Positions 33,991 to 43,011 of a stretch of 64,000 nt of DNA are shown here, piece by piece. Position 1 is the stretch's first letter. Every line of letters begins with the position of its first letter. Both the position numbers and the translations under genes were made by a program. Origin of the DNA: Actinomadura sp. KC216 (lineage in GTDB: Bacteria; Actinomycetota; Actinomycetes; Streptosporangiales; Streptosporangiaceae); NCBI RefSeq assembly GCF_004348535.1, contig NZ_SMJX01000001.1, forward strand, positions 26,844 through 90,843. Reading direction: 5' to 3'. The notes below the pieces were generated by a model. It was not told the DNA's origin and ran no database searches. It worked only from the letters and a program-made list of their open reading frames with translations.

Positions 33991-35163
33991 ATGATGACGG
34001 ACGTCCGAGAACCGGAGACCCCCGCGCGCGCCGCGCACGGGGGATGGGCGCCTGTCCTGCTCACGGCCGCGATGAGCGTGTCGATGCTGCAGCTGTTCCT
34101 GATCGGCGCGCTCGGGCCCCGGCTGGTCACCGAGGCGGGCTTCTCCCGCACGGCGCTCGGGCTGACCACCACCGCGGGCTTCGGCGTGGCCGCCCTGCTC
34201 TCGCTCACCGCGGGCCGCTGGGTGGACCGGCTGGGCGCCCGGCGGTGCCTGGTGGCCCTGCTGGTGCTGGCCGCCGCCGCGCTCGCGCTGATCGGCTCGG
34301 CCACCGCGACCGCCGTGCTGCTGGCGGCGGTGGCCCTCGGCGGGCTGCCGCAGGCGCTGGCCAACCCCGCCACCAACAAGATCATCATTGCCGCCGTCGA
34401 ACCGGCCCGGCGCGGGGCCGTCACCGGGTGGAAGCAGTCCGGTGTCCAGCTCGGCGCGTTCGCCGCCGGGCTGCCGCTGGCGGCGCTCGCCGGGTGGACG
34501 GGATGGCGCGCCGCGGTCTGGACGGCCGCCGGATGCGCCCTGCTCGTCGCGGTCTGCGCGTGGTGGCTGCTGCCTCCCGATCCCGTCCGGCTCCCCGCCC
34601 GCTCGCCGTCCGGGCAACCCGCGGTACGCGTCGGCCGCCTATCAATGTTCTCCCTCCTGCTCGGATCCGGAATCGCCTCGGTCAACACCTACCTGGCCCT
34701 GTTCGGCTCGCAACGGCTGGAGCTGGACCCGGTCGTGGCCGCCTGGCTGGTGGCGGTGCTGGGAGTGACGGGCATCGCGGGCCGGGTGGGATGGTCGCGG
34801 CGGGCCGGGCGCCTGGACCGTCCCGCGGTCCTGCTGGCCCCGCTCATGGCCGGGGCCTGCGCGGCGGCACTGCTGCTGGGCGTGTCCGGACGGGTCGGCC
34901 CGCTGGTCTGGGTCGCGGCGGCGGGCGTGGGCGCGTTCGCCGCCGCCGGCAACGCGGTGTCCATGGTCACGGTCGTCCGCGGCGCGGACGCCCGGACCGC
35001 AGGGCGGGCCTCCGCGCTGGTGTCGGCGGGCTTCTTCGGCGGCTTCGCGCTGGGCCCGCCCGCGTTCAGCGTCGTGGTGGACGCCGCCGGATACACGTCC
35101 GCCTGGCTCGTCGTCGCGGCGGAGTTCGCCCTCGCCGCCCTGATCGTGGTGAGGCGGCGATGA
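33991..35163 (+). CDS. MFS transporter (12-TM)
   Basis: 390 aa, about twelve hydrophobic segments and the MFS loop-2/3 motif GRWVDRLGARRCLVAL; AAVEPARRGAVTGWKQSGVQ in the central part is typical of cyanate/organic-anion permease-like MFS. ATG at 33991 directly follows GGAGAGGGAG. Its stop overlaps the GH88-like gene start (ATGA). Probably imports the acid or conjugate handled by the CoA-ligase genes. Confidence 0.85.
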   Translation: MMTDVREPETPARAAHGGWAPVLLTAAMSVSMLQLFLIGALGPRLVTEAGFSRTALGLTTTAGFGVAALLSLTAGRWVDRLGARRCLVALLVLAAAALALIGSATATAVLLAAVALGGLPQALANPATNKIIIAAVEPARRGAVTGWKQSGVQLGAFAAGLPLAALAGWTGWRAAVWTAAGCALLVAVCAWWLLPPDPVRLPARSPSGQPAVRVGRLSMFSLLLGSGIASVNTYLALFGSQRLELDPVVAAWLVAVLGVTGIAGRVGWSRRAGRLDRPAVLLAPLMAGACAAALLLGVSGRVGPLVWVAAAGVGAFAAAGNAVSMVTVVRGADARTAGRASALVSAGFFGGFALGPPAFSVVVDAAGYTSAWLVVAAEFALAALIVVRRR

Positions 35164-36176
35164 GCTGGGCGGAACGGGCGCTCACCGAGGTGCTGGACCG
35201 GGTGGGGGCGGTGGAACGCGAGCTGGGAACGCGGTGGCCGCTGTACGCCGACCCGGTCTCGGGCCGCTGGACCACCACCGCCCGGGGATCGTGGACCGGC
35301 GGCTTCTGGGCCGGGCTGCTGTGGCTGCGGTCGATCGTGACCGGCGACCCGTCCGACCGCGCCGCCGCCCGGCGCCGGACCGGGATGCTGGCCCCCTGGC
35401 TCCAGGCCGACACGGCCACGCGTGGGCTCATCTTCTGGTACGGCACCGCGCTGGGCGGCGACGAGACCGCGGCGCTGCGGGCCGAGGCCGCCAGGATGTG
35501 CCTGGCCGCTCACGACCCCCGGCTAGGGCTGGTGCCCTGGGGCGCGGCGTTCGGCGGCCCACGCTACCTGGCACGGGTCGACGGCCTTCCCGGCCTGCCG
35601 ACACTGCTGCGCCTGGCAGGCCCGGACGGGGCACGCGCCGCCGAGGCACACCTGGACCTGCAACTGGGGCTGACCCTGAACACACCCGACCTCCGCCCGG
35701 CCTGGCAGGCGACACCGGACGGAACCTGGAAACCGCATCCGACACCACCGCCCGGCTGGAGCCGCACCACCGGCTGGCTCTGCCTGGCCGCCGCCCAGGC
35801 ACCCGGCGACCGCGTCCGCCGCTGCCTGGAACACCCGGCCGTCAGCGCCAGACTGGCCCCCGACGCCCCGCCCGTCCCGGCCGCCATCGCCACGTCCCGC
35901 GGCACACCGGACACCTCGGCGGCGGCGATCGAGGCCGTCGCCGCCCTCCAACTGGCCTGCCGTCTCCCCGGCCCACGCGCCGGACGGCTGCGGAACCGGG
36001 CCGCCCACGTCCTCGCCGTACTGGCCGCCGAACACGTCCGCGACGGCCGGCTGCTGGACGGCTGCTACGACCTGGAGCACGACGTGGCCGTCCGGCACGA
36101 ACTGGTCTGGGGCGACTTCTTCATGGCGGCCGGCCTGGCCATGCTCACCGGCGCCATCGACCCCGCCGCCTGCTGA
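35160..36176 (+). CDS. GH88/105-like six-hairpin glycosidase-fold protein
   Basis: 338 aa. The pattern of unsaturated glucuronyl hydrolases is visible: GSWTGGFWAGLLWL, RVDGLPGLPTLLRLAG (Asp141, counterpart of the family's general acid/base Asp in IDnmmnL), GWSRTTGWLCLAAAQ and ELVWGDFFMAAGLAML. The other catalytic Asp, normally in a HDMGF segment, appears replaced (TATRGLIFWYG), so hydratase activity may be altered or lost. No signal peptide. Translationally coupled to the MFS gene; might remove a uronic or sugar unit from an imported conjugate. Confidence 0.6.
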   Translation: MSWAERALTEVLDRVGAVERELGTRWPLYADPVSGRWTTTARGSWTGGFWAGLLWLRSIVTGDPSDRAAARRRTGMLAPWLQADTATRGLIFWYGTALGGDETAALRAEAARMCLAAHDPRLGLVPWGAAFGGPRYLARVDGLPGLPTLLRLAGPDGARAAEAHLDLQLGLTLNTPDLRPAWQATPDGTWKPHPTPPPGWSRTTGWLCLAAAQAPGDRVRRCLEHPAVSARLAPDAPPVPAAIATSRGTPDTSAAAIEAVAALQLACRLPGPRAGRLRNRAAHVLAVLAAEHVRDGRLLDGCYDLEHDVAVRHELVWGDFFMAAGLAMLTGAIDPAAC

Positions 36177-36285
36177 CCGCCGTGTCCGGAACCGCCGTCC
36201 TCAGCCGAGCCACCGCAGGAACGTGTATTACCTTTCGTAGAGCACCTCATGGCGAACGCCCGATGAGACGGACGGACCCGGTCCG

Positions 36286-36954
36286 ATGACACATCACCCG
36301 GCCGGACAGGCGGCGGGCGCGGTTCGCGTCGACCGGGGCATGCGGCTGCTCCGGGCGGCGGCGTTCTCGACCGTCTGCGTGTCGGCGTCCGCGAGCGCGC
36401 ATGCCCTGGCCTCGCAGGCCGGGCTCCCATGGCGGCCGCTGCTCGCCGGGTGGCTGGTGATGATGTGCCTGCTGACGCCCCTGGCGGGCCGGGCGCCGAC
36501 GAGGCCCGGCATCGTCGCGATGCTGCTGTGCAGCCAGACCGTCCTGCACGTGGTGTTCGGCCGCGGGCAACGCCACGCCGCGCTCACAGGCGACGACGGC
36601 CTGCCGCGCTCGGCACACGCCGTTTCGGGTCACGAGACCGGACCGCTCATGGGCGATTCCCTGATGCCGGGACCGGCGATGTTCGCCGTGCACCTGGCCA
36701 TCGCCGCCCTGCTCGGATGGCTCGTGCATCACGGCGACCGCGCGCTGTGGGAGCTGATCCGGCTGTCACGGCGCGCGACGGGCACGCTCACCCGCCCGCT
36801 GGAAGCGCTGCTCAGCGCGATCCTCATGAGCCTCCCCGCCCTGCCGCTCCGCCTTTCACCGGTCGCGGCCAGACCCGGGCCGGAGGCCGCCCCCGGTGAG
36901 ACCGTTCTCCTGCACCACGCGGTGATCCGCCGCGGCCCCCCGATGGCCGCCTGA
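36286..36954 (+). CDS. Membrane protein, paralogue of 28500-29102
   Basis: 222 aa with about five transmembrane segments: LLAGWLVMMCLLTPLAG, IVAMLLCSQTVLHVVFG, MFAVHLAIAALLGWLVHHGD, and TRPLEALLSAILMSLPALPL. Shares arrangement and the SQTVLHVV-type helix with the membrane protein near the metal transporter. Several His residues (FGRGQRHAAL; VHHGDRALW) face the predicted loops. Function unknown. ATG at 36286 lacks a clear ribosome binding site. Confidence 0.6.
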   Translation: MTHHPAGQAAGAVRVDRGMRLLRAAAFSTVCVSASASAHALASQAGLPWRPLLAGWLVMMCLLTPLAGRAPTRPGIVAMLLCSQTVLHVVFGRGQRHAALTGDDGLPRSAHAVSGHETGPLMGDSLMPGPAMFAVHLAIAALLGWLVHHGDRALWELIRLSRRATGTLTRPLEALLSAILMSLPALPLRLSPVAARPGPEAAPGETVLLHHAVIRRGPPMAA

Positions 36955-37347
36955 ACCACCGATCGCGCGGGCGGCACGTCCACCCCGGCCCCGCACCGCA
37001 AGATCACCCCTGCGCTTCTGGACGCCGCCACGCGGCGCCGTCCAACGCGCACGCCCAGGCATCGCCCGGGCCTTAGAGGCACGTACTGCCAGCGCTGCCC
37101 GCTGACCGGCCACGGCCCCTACGAAAACGGTTCACCACGTGAAAAGGAAACCGGATATGCGACGTTGCCGTCCGCACGAAATAGCACCCCCGCCGATCGC
37201 CTCCGCGGAGAAACGACCACCCACCTGCGGATGCCCCTGCCGCAGGCGGTTATCCCGCCCGGAAACCGGGCCCGGCGACCGGGACAGACGATCGCCGACC
37301 CCTGATGAACCGGCCGCGTCCGCGATAGCCGGGCCGGGTGATCAGGC
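36955..37347. other. Intergenic region upstream of the sigma-factor gene
   Basis: 393 bp without a convincing gene. The 37120-37200 part is less GC-rich (GAAAACGGTTCACC; GAAAAGGAAACCGG) and is the likely promoter region of the sigma factor. No repeats noticed. Confidence 0.35.
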
Positions 37348-37917
37348 ATGACCGTCTTGCGCGAGGACCCGGACACACTCGACCTGAACGCCGTGGCGCT
37401 GCGCGCCGGAGCGGGAGACGGCGAAGCGCTGACCCACCTGATCAAACGGACCAGCGGGGCGATCTGGCGCGCGTGCGCGGCGCTGGTGGACCGTGAGTCG
37501 GCCGATGATCTGACGCAGGAGACCTACCTGCGGGCGGTACGGTCGCTCCACACCTACCGCAGCGAGTCGGCGCCGCTGCCCTGGCTCCTCACCATCGCCC
37601 GCCGCGTGTGCGCCGAGGAGATCGGACGCCGGACCCGGGCCCGGACGGCGACCCGCCGGCTGCAGGCCGAGACCCGCCCCCAGAAAGAGGAGTTCATGCT
37701 GATCAGCGAGGTGACCGATGCCATGGACCGGCTCCCCTCCGACCGCCGCGCCGCGCTGCTGCTCACCGCGATCGCCGGCCTGTCCTACGCCGACGCAGCC
37801 GCGGCCTGCGGCTGCGCGGTCGGCACGATCCGCAGCCGCGTCGCCCGAGCCCGCGCCGAGCTGATCGACACACTGGGCCTGGCCCGCCTCCCCGAATCCC
37901 GCGACGCCACAGGCTGA
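37348..37917 (+). CDS. ECF-type RNA polymerase sigma factor
   Basis: 189 aa. Region 2: WRACAALVDRESADDLTQE, TYLRAVRSLHTYRS, LPWLLTIARRVCAEEIGRR. Region 4: MDRLPSDRRAALLLTAIAGL and GTIRSRVARARAELIDTLG. No anti-sigma gene adjacent, and no C-terminal extension. Located between the CoA/MFS genes and the P450 operon; it may direct one of them. ATG at 37348 has no strong ribosome binding site, but the family N-terminus fits it. Confidence 0.85.
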   Translation: MTVLREDPDTLDLNAVALRAGAGDGEALTHLIKRTSGAIWRACAALVDRESADDLTQETYLRAVRSLHTYRSESAPLPWLLTIARRVCAEEIGRRTRARTATRRLQAETRPQKEEFMLISEVTDAMDRLPSDRRAALLLTAIAGLSYADAAAACGCAVGTIRSRVARARAELIDTLGLARLPESRDATG

Positions 37918-38094
37918 CCCCATGCCGTAGGCGGCGCGCGATGGCCGCGTCGCCGTGGCTGAGGGGTACGCCGCGAGCGACCGGCGTCGACAGCCCGCTC
38001 GTCGCGGGTTAGCCGCTGCGGACCTGACACAGGGGAGGGGTATGCCTCCAGCCGATGCGCTCGCTGCCGTGCTGCCCGGCCGCTATATACGGTC

Positions 38095-38127
38095 GGTCAT
38101 ACCAGCACCCCGTTTCGGTATTTGACC
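38095..38127. promoter_or_regulatory. Imperfect inverted repeat upstream of the P450 gene
   Basis: GGTCATACC (38095-38103) and GGTATTTGACC (38117-38127) form an imperfect palindrome about 50 bp before the P450 ATG, beside a TATATAC box at about 38084. Possible operator in the P450 promoter. Confidence 0.35.
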
Positions 38128-38179
38128 GTTATGTGCGCGCGTACCGAGGATGTGGCGGACGCCCTGTGAGGGAGGCCAC

Positions 38180-39349
38180 ATGAGTGTTCCGGTCTACACC
38201 GAAGACCTCTATGAGGAAGACGCCATCCTCGAGCCCTACCCGCATTATGAAAGGCTCCGCGCGCTCGGCCCGGTGGTCTGGCTGGAGGCGCACCAGGTGT
38301 ACGCCCTGCCCCGCTACGCCGAGGTCAGGGCGGTGTTGGGCGACGACGAGAGATTCCGCACCGAGGACGGCGTCTCGCTCAACCAGCACTACAACGACCT
38401 GATCCGCGGCTCCACCTTCGCCAGCGACGGCGAACGGCACCGGTTCCTGCGCGGCCTCGTCGCGCACGACCTGACGCCACGGGCGCTGCGCCCGCTGAGC
38501 GCGGACGTCCAGGCGGTCGCCGCGCGCGTCGTCGAACGCGCCGTGGCGGCCGGCGAGTTCGACGCCGTCAACGGGCTCGCCCGCGACATGGTCATGGAGA
38601 TCGTGCCCGACTTCCTGGGCATCCCTGCCGACGGCCGCGAGCACCTCATCGACTGGGCCGCGGCCAACTTCAACTGCCATGGGCCGCTGAACGGGCGGGC
38701 CGAGGAGGCGCTGGCGGTGTCCGGGCGGATGGCCGCCTACGCCGCGCGCATGGTGGACGCGCGCACCGCGCGACCCGGCGGGCTCGCGCACAGCGTGCTG
38801 CGCGCGATGGACGACGGCCGGGTGGACCGCGACCAGGCGGTCTCCCTGATGATCGACTATCTTGTGCCGTCGCTGGACACCACCGTGACCGGGCTGGCCG
38901 CCGCGATCTGGCTGTTCGCCCGCCATCCCGAGCAGTGGGACCTGGTGCGGGCCGACCCGGCGCTGGTCGGCGCCGCCTTCAACGAGGCGGTGCGGCTGGA
39001 GACCCCGGTGCGCCAGTTCGGCCGCCGCGCCGTCACCGGCGTCGAGATCGCGGGCGTGCCGATCCCCGCCGGATCGCAGGTGCTGGTGATGTTCGCCTCG
39101 GCCAACCGCGACGAGCGCAAGTGGGAGCGGCCCACCGAGTTCGACGTGCGGCGCAACCCGGTCGACCACGTCGGGTTCGGTTATGGCGCGCACGGCTGCG
39201 CCGGCCAGGGCCTGGCCCGGCTGGAGGCCCACGCCGTGCTGACCGAGCTCGCCGGACGCGTCCGGCGCTTCGAGGTGAGCGGCGAGCGCCGGACCGTCAA
39301 CAACCTCATGCGGGCGTTCGACACCCTGCCCACCCGCGTCACCGTCTGA
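38180..39349 (+). CDS. Cytochrome P450
   Basis: 389-aa soluble class I P450. Heme-ligand loop FGYGAHGCAGQGLARLEAH, ExxR region AAFNEAVRLETPVRQFGR, and I-helix YLVPSLDTTVTGLA where the usual acidic-Thr pair reads LDTT. ATG at 38180 follows GGGAGG. Downstream, a ferredoxin and a ferredoxin reductase form the electron supply, giving a complete three-component monooxygenase. The substrate is unknown; the neighbouring CoA-ligase and amidohydrolase genes hint at an aromatic or terpenoid acid. Confidence 0.92.
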   Translation: MSVPVYTEDLYEEDAILEPYPHYERLRALGPVVWLEAHQVYALPRYAEVRAVLGDDERFRTEDGVSLNQHYNDLIRGSTFASDGERHRFLRGLVAHDLTPRALRPLSADVQAVAARVVERAVAAGEFDAVNGLARDMVMEIVPDFLGIPADGREHLIDWAAANFNCHGPLNGRAEEALAVSGRMAAYAARMVDARTARPGGLAHSVLRAMDDGRVDRDQAVSLMIDYLVPSLDTTVTGLAAAIWLFARHPEQWDLVRADPALVGAAFNEAVRLETPVRQFGRRAVTGVEIAGVPIPAGSQVLVMFASANRDERKWERPTEFDVRRNPVDHVGFGYGAHGCAGQGLARLEAHAVLTELAGRVRRFEVSGERRTVNNLMRAFDTLPTRVTV

Positions 39350-39373
39350 CCATCGCTGAGAAGGAGTCGCCCC

Positions 39374-39571
39374 GTGCGCGTCATCGCCGACTACGACCGC
39401 TGCGAAGGCCACGGCCTGTGCGAGGAACAGGCGCCCGACCTGTTCCGGCTTGACGACGAGGGCCGGTTGCACCCCGTCTACGAGGGACGCGACATCCCCG
39501 CGGACCTGGCCGCCAAGGCCACTGCGGCCACCGGTGTGTGCCCGGTCGCGGCGCTGCGGACCCAGCGGTGA
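39374..39571 (+). CDS. P450-type [3Fe-4S]/[4Fe-4S] ferredoxin with CxxHxxC motif
   Basis: 65 aa. Cluster ligands Cys10 and Cys16 in CEGHGLC and Cys56 in TGVCPVAAL; the central ligand position of the usual C-x2-C-x2-C is His13, as in several mycobacterial P450 ferredoxins. Carries electrons from the reductase to the P450. GTG at 39374 with GAGAAGGAG upstream; stop overlaps the reductase start (GTGA). Confidence 0.9.
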   Translation: MRVIADYDRCEGHGLCEEQAPDLFRLDDEGRLHPVYEGRDIPADLAAKATAATGVCPVAALRTQR

Positions 39572-40659
39572 GGAACGTCGTGGTCGCCGGCGGTTCGCTG
39601 GCGGCGGTCTCGGCGGCCAACGCGCTGCGCGCCGCCGGGTTCGACGGCCGGATCACGATGGTGTCGGCCGAGTCCCGCGCACCCTACTCCCGGCCCCCGC
39701 TGTCCAAGGACATCCTGAGCGGCACGCACGGGCCCGGCTCGGCCGACCTGCCGCTGGCCGACGGGATCGAGCTGCGCCTGGGCGTACGGGCCGCCGGGCT
39801 GGACACCGCCGCACGCCGCGTCCGCCTATCCGACGGCGACGAACTCCCCTATGACGGACTCGTCGTCGCGACCGGGGCACGGGCACACCGCCTCGGCGGC
39901 GGCTTCACTCTCCGCACCATGGACGACGCGCTCGCCCTCCGGGACGCGCTGGACGCCGCGGGCGACGTCCTGATCGTCGGGGCGGGCCCGCTCGGCATGG
40001 AGATCGCGTCGGTGTGCCTGGCACGCCGCCTTCCGACCACCGTGGTCGACCACATGCCGCCGCTGCGCCGCCATCTCGGCCGCCATCTGTCGGACCTGGC
40101 GGTGCGGGCGGCGCGCGAGGCGGGGGTGCGGTTCGTCCGGCCACGGGCCCCCGCGACGTTCGCCGCCGACGGCCGCACGGTGTACGCCGACGGGCGGGCC
40201 CTGACCGCCGACGTGATCGTCACGGCGGCCGGTGACCGGCCCAACGTCGAATGGCTGGCGGGGTCCGGCCTGGAGATCACCGCTGACGGGCTCGTCGTGG
40301 ACGCCCGGCTGCGGGCGGCGCCGGAGATCGTCGGGGCGGGGGACGCCGTCGTGCGGCGCGGCGCGGCGCGCACCCCGCTGTGGACCGCGGCGCTGGAGCA
40401 GGGCCGGGCGGCGGCGCTGACCCTGCTGTCCCCGGACGTCCCGGCACACGTGCCCCGCCCCTACTTCTGGACCGAGCAGTTCGGGCTGTCGATCAAGGTG
40501 TGCGGGCCCGTCCCGGACGACGCCGAACCCCTCACCGTCTCCGGCGCGCCCGCCGAGCGCTCGCTGGTGCTGCGCTGGCCTCCCGGCGACGCCCCCGGAT
40601 GCGCCGCGTCCGTCAACCACCCGATGCCGATCGCCAAACTGCGCCGCCTGGCGGCCTGA
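39568..40659 (+). CDS. NAD(P)H-dependent ferredoxin reductase
   Basis: 363-aa FAD-dependent pyridine-nucleotide oxidoreductase. FAD loop NVVVAGGSLAAVSAANALRA, ESRAPYSRPPLSKDIL typical of P450 ferredoxin reductases, second nucleotide fold VLIVGAGPLGMEIASVCLA, and GAGDAVVRRG before the C-terminal FWTEQFGLSIKVCG. GTG at 39568 overlaps the ferredoxin stop. Feeds electrons to the ferredoxin/P450 encoded upstream. Confidence 0.9.
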   Translation: MRNVVVAGGSLAAVSAANALRAAGFDGRITMVSAESRAPYSRPPLSKDILSGTHGPGSADLPLADGIELRLGVRAAGLDTAARRVRLSDGDELPYDGLVVATGARAHRLGGGFTLRTMDDALALRDALDAAGDVLIVGAGPLGMEIASVCLARRLPTTVVDHMPPLRRHLGRHLSDLAVRAAREAGVRFVRPRAPATFAADGRTVYADGRALTADVIVTAAGDRPNVEWLAGSGLEITADGLVVDARLRAAPEIVGAGDAVVRRGAARTPLWTAALEQGRAAALTLLSPDVPAHVPRPYFWTEQFGLSIKVCGPVPDDAEPLTVSGAPAERSLVLRWPPGDAPGCAASVNHPMPIAKLRRLAA

Positions 40660-40674
40660 CCTCGTGGAGCCCTC

Positions 40675-42112
40675 ATGAACCGCATACTTCTCACCGGTGC
40701 GCACGTCACCACGATGGACCCCGCCCTGGGCGACCTGCGCGACGGGGCGGTGCTGGTCGAAGGCGACCGGATCGCCGCGGTCGGCCGGGCCGCCGACCTC
40801 GCCGGCGTGGACGCCGAACGCGTCGACGTCGCCGGCGGCCACATCCTGCCCGGCATGATCGACACGCACCGGCACACGTGGCTGGCGCTGCTGCGCGGCA
40901 TCTCCGGCGACCAGGCGCTGCTGGAGTTCATCGCCAACACCTTCTACGGCATCGGCTCGATCATGCAGGCCGAGGACCTCGGCGTCGCCACCCTGGTCGG
41001 CGCGCTGGAATGCCTGGACGCGGGCGTCACCGCCATCGTCGACTGCTGCGACTGCGTCAACACCCCCGCCCACGCCGACGCCAACGTCGCGGGGCTGCGC
41101 GCCGCCGGCCTGCGCTCGATCTACAACTACGGCATGCAGCGCTACGAGTTCCGGCCGCCCGGCTTCGCCGACCACGCCGCGCGGCTCAAGGACGCCGCAC
41201 GCGTCCGCGCCGAGCACTTCTCCGGCGACGACGACATGTACCGCATGGGCATCCTGTACAGCGACTTCGGCACCATCCCGTTCAACGACACCGCGGCCGA
41301 GGTCCGCACCGCCCGCGAGCTGGACGTCCTCGGCTGTTCGCACACCGGCGCGCAAACGGGTTCCAGCCTGCTGCGCGGGCTGCGCGAACTCGACGACCAC
41401 GGGCTGCTGCTGCCGGGCCACCTGCACGTCCACTGCAACGGCCTGGACGCAGGAGTGGAAGCTGCTGGGCGACAGCGGCGCCAACGTCACCACCTCACCC
41501 GAGACCGAGCTGCAGATGGGCATGGGGCTGCTGCCGATCCGGCAGGCCATGGCCCAGGGCATCCGTCCGGGCATCGGCACCGACAGCGTGATCTGCGGAT
41601 CCGGTGACCTGTTCTCACAGATGCGGCTGGCGCTCCAGCACCAGCGGGCGATGGACAGCCTGCCCGTCCACGCCGAAGGCCGCGCGCCCCTGGAGATCGA
41701 GCTGAGCGTGCGCGACGCCCTCGGCTGGGCCACGACCAACGGCGCGGCCATCATGGGGCTCGACTCGAAGATCGGCTCGCTGACCCCGGGCAAGAAGGCC
41801 GACGTGATCGCCGTCCGGCCGCGCTGGGACCTGGTCCGCTCGTCCCACCCGCAGGCGAGCGTGGTCCTGCAGACGCAGGCCGCGGACGTCGACACGGTGC
41901 TGGTCAACGGCGAGTTCCGCAAGCGCGGCGGCGCACTCGTCGGGCACGACCTCGCCGCCCTGCGCGCCAAGGCGAACGCCGCGCTGGACAACATCGAGCG
42001 CGCGGCGGCGTCCCTGCACCACTTCAGCACCCGGGAACTGGCCGATTTCGTCGGACAGGCCGAACGCGGCGCCTCGGTGAACTACGCACAGGCCTACCAG
42101 ACCACCACCTGA
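40675..42112 (+). pseudogene. Atrazine-chlorohydrolase/cytosine-deaminase-like amidohydrolase, one frameshift
   Basis: N-terminal 260 residues from ATG 40675: LLTGAHVTTMDPALGDLRDG, GMIDTHRHTWLALLRGI (metal His pair), GHLHVHCNGLD. Near 41445-41460 the frame shifts by one base and continues EWKLLGDSGANVTTSPETEL, PGIGTDSVICGSGDLFSQM (late metal Asp), GSLTPGKKADVIAVRP to the stop at 42112. Joined, it is a full-length TRZ/ATZ-family hydrolase of about 475 aa that would remove an amino, chloro or alkylthio group from a ring. The base change may be an assembly error, since both halves are well conserved. Confidence 0.75.
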
Positions 42113-42696
42113 CCCGCCCCCCGAGCCGCACCACCCGCACCGGACGACACGGATACGGCCCTGGTCATCGCCCGCGGATCGCGGCCGCTGGCACCATGGC
42201 CGGGGCCAGGAGACCGGAGGACCAGCCGCCCCCCTGATGAACGTCAAGACCCCACCACCGCGCAGCAGGTCGCCCGCGATAAGGAAAGCCGGGACCAGAT
42301 CTATACGCAACGACGGGCCGCAAATAGGGCGACCGTGCGGGACGGCGGCAAGCTCCCCCCACCCAACGCCCGCCTGACCATCCCATCCCGCTTCACGATC
42401 TCGTGACTGTGGCGTGGCTCCCGCGCCGGACACCGTTAACGATGTGCTGCGGCTGCACCTTAGGAGAGTTGGAAGGCTGCCCATCGAGATTGTCAAAGGC
42501 GGCCCTTTGGGATTCAGGTCCTCGGTCCACCCGGGAGACGTGGTGTTGAGCGTCGTGATGCCGTAGACGGCGATGACCGACTGTCCGGTGATCTCGGATG
42601 GGAGGCATCGAGTTCGGACTCGGGTCGGGCCCGATCCCGATCCCGACGGCGGTCGACGTGCGGTGCCGCTGCGTCGTTCCGGTTCCCCTGTCCCCG
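42113..42696. other. Gene-poor stretch, possible remnants
   Basis: About 580 bp without a reliable gene. On the minus strand around 42420-42600 parts of two frames read protein-like (SVIAVYGITTLNTTSPGWTE; PQHIVNGVRRGSHATVTRS), suggesting a decayed gene, but neither is recognised. Confidence 0.3.
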
Positions 42697-42828
42697 TCAG
42701 TGATCTGCTGCTTGGTCTCGGGAGATGACGAACCGGGTGCACTCGATGTACGTCCAGTCACGGGCGGTCGCGGCTCGTTCGCCGACGTCGTCACCGTCAC
42801 TCGTCACGCGTTGCGGAGTCCGCTTCAT
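42697..42828 (-). CDS. 43-aa small protein coupled to a CHAT-gene remnant
   Basis: Starts MKRTPQRVTSDGDDVGERAA and ends DWTYIECTRFVISRDQAADH. ATG at 42828 has GGAG five bases upstream and shares ATGA with the stop of the CHAT remnant immediately before it. Composition is protein-like; not recognised. Could be a genuine small protein or the tail of a broken gene. Confidence 0.35.
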   Translation of the reverse strand: MKRTPQRVTSDGDDVGERAATARDWTYIECTRFVISRDQAADH

Positions 42829-42962
42829 CGATACTCCGGCGGGGCGGACGCCGATGGGCCGGCGGACGGGGGATCGGTGAGATCATTCCGGATGTCCAGC
42901 GCCTGGCCGAGCAGCACCCCACGGCCCGCCTCCAGCAATCGCAGTGCCCGTACCGCGCCCCT
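42827..42962 (-). pseudogene. Fragment of a second CHAT/TPR gene
   Basis: The frame reads VRALRLLEAGRGVLLGQALD then IRNDLTD, matching the intact CHAT protein segment ALRQLELGRGVLLSQALD, TRSDFTD (encoded about 44340-44430) also at DNA level. It ends at a TGA at about 42827. A short relic of a duplicated TPR-CHAT gene lying just downstream of the intact operon. Confidence 0.6.
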
Positions 42963-43011
42963 TCCTCTAGTGGCTCACACCCGGCGAGGCTTTGTCCGTC
43001 GCTCGTGTTTC

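Noticed and set aside
34044..36176. A 710-codon plus-strand frame that includes the GH88-like gene
   Set aside because: Its first half is a shifted-frame shadow of the MFS gene; the real start of the GH88-like gene is at 35160, coupled to the MFS stop.
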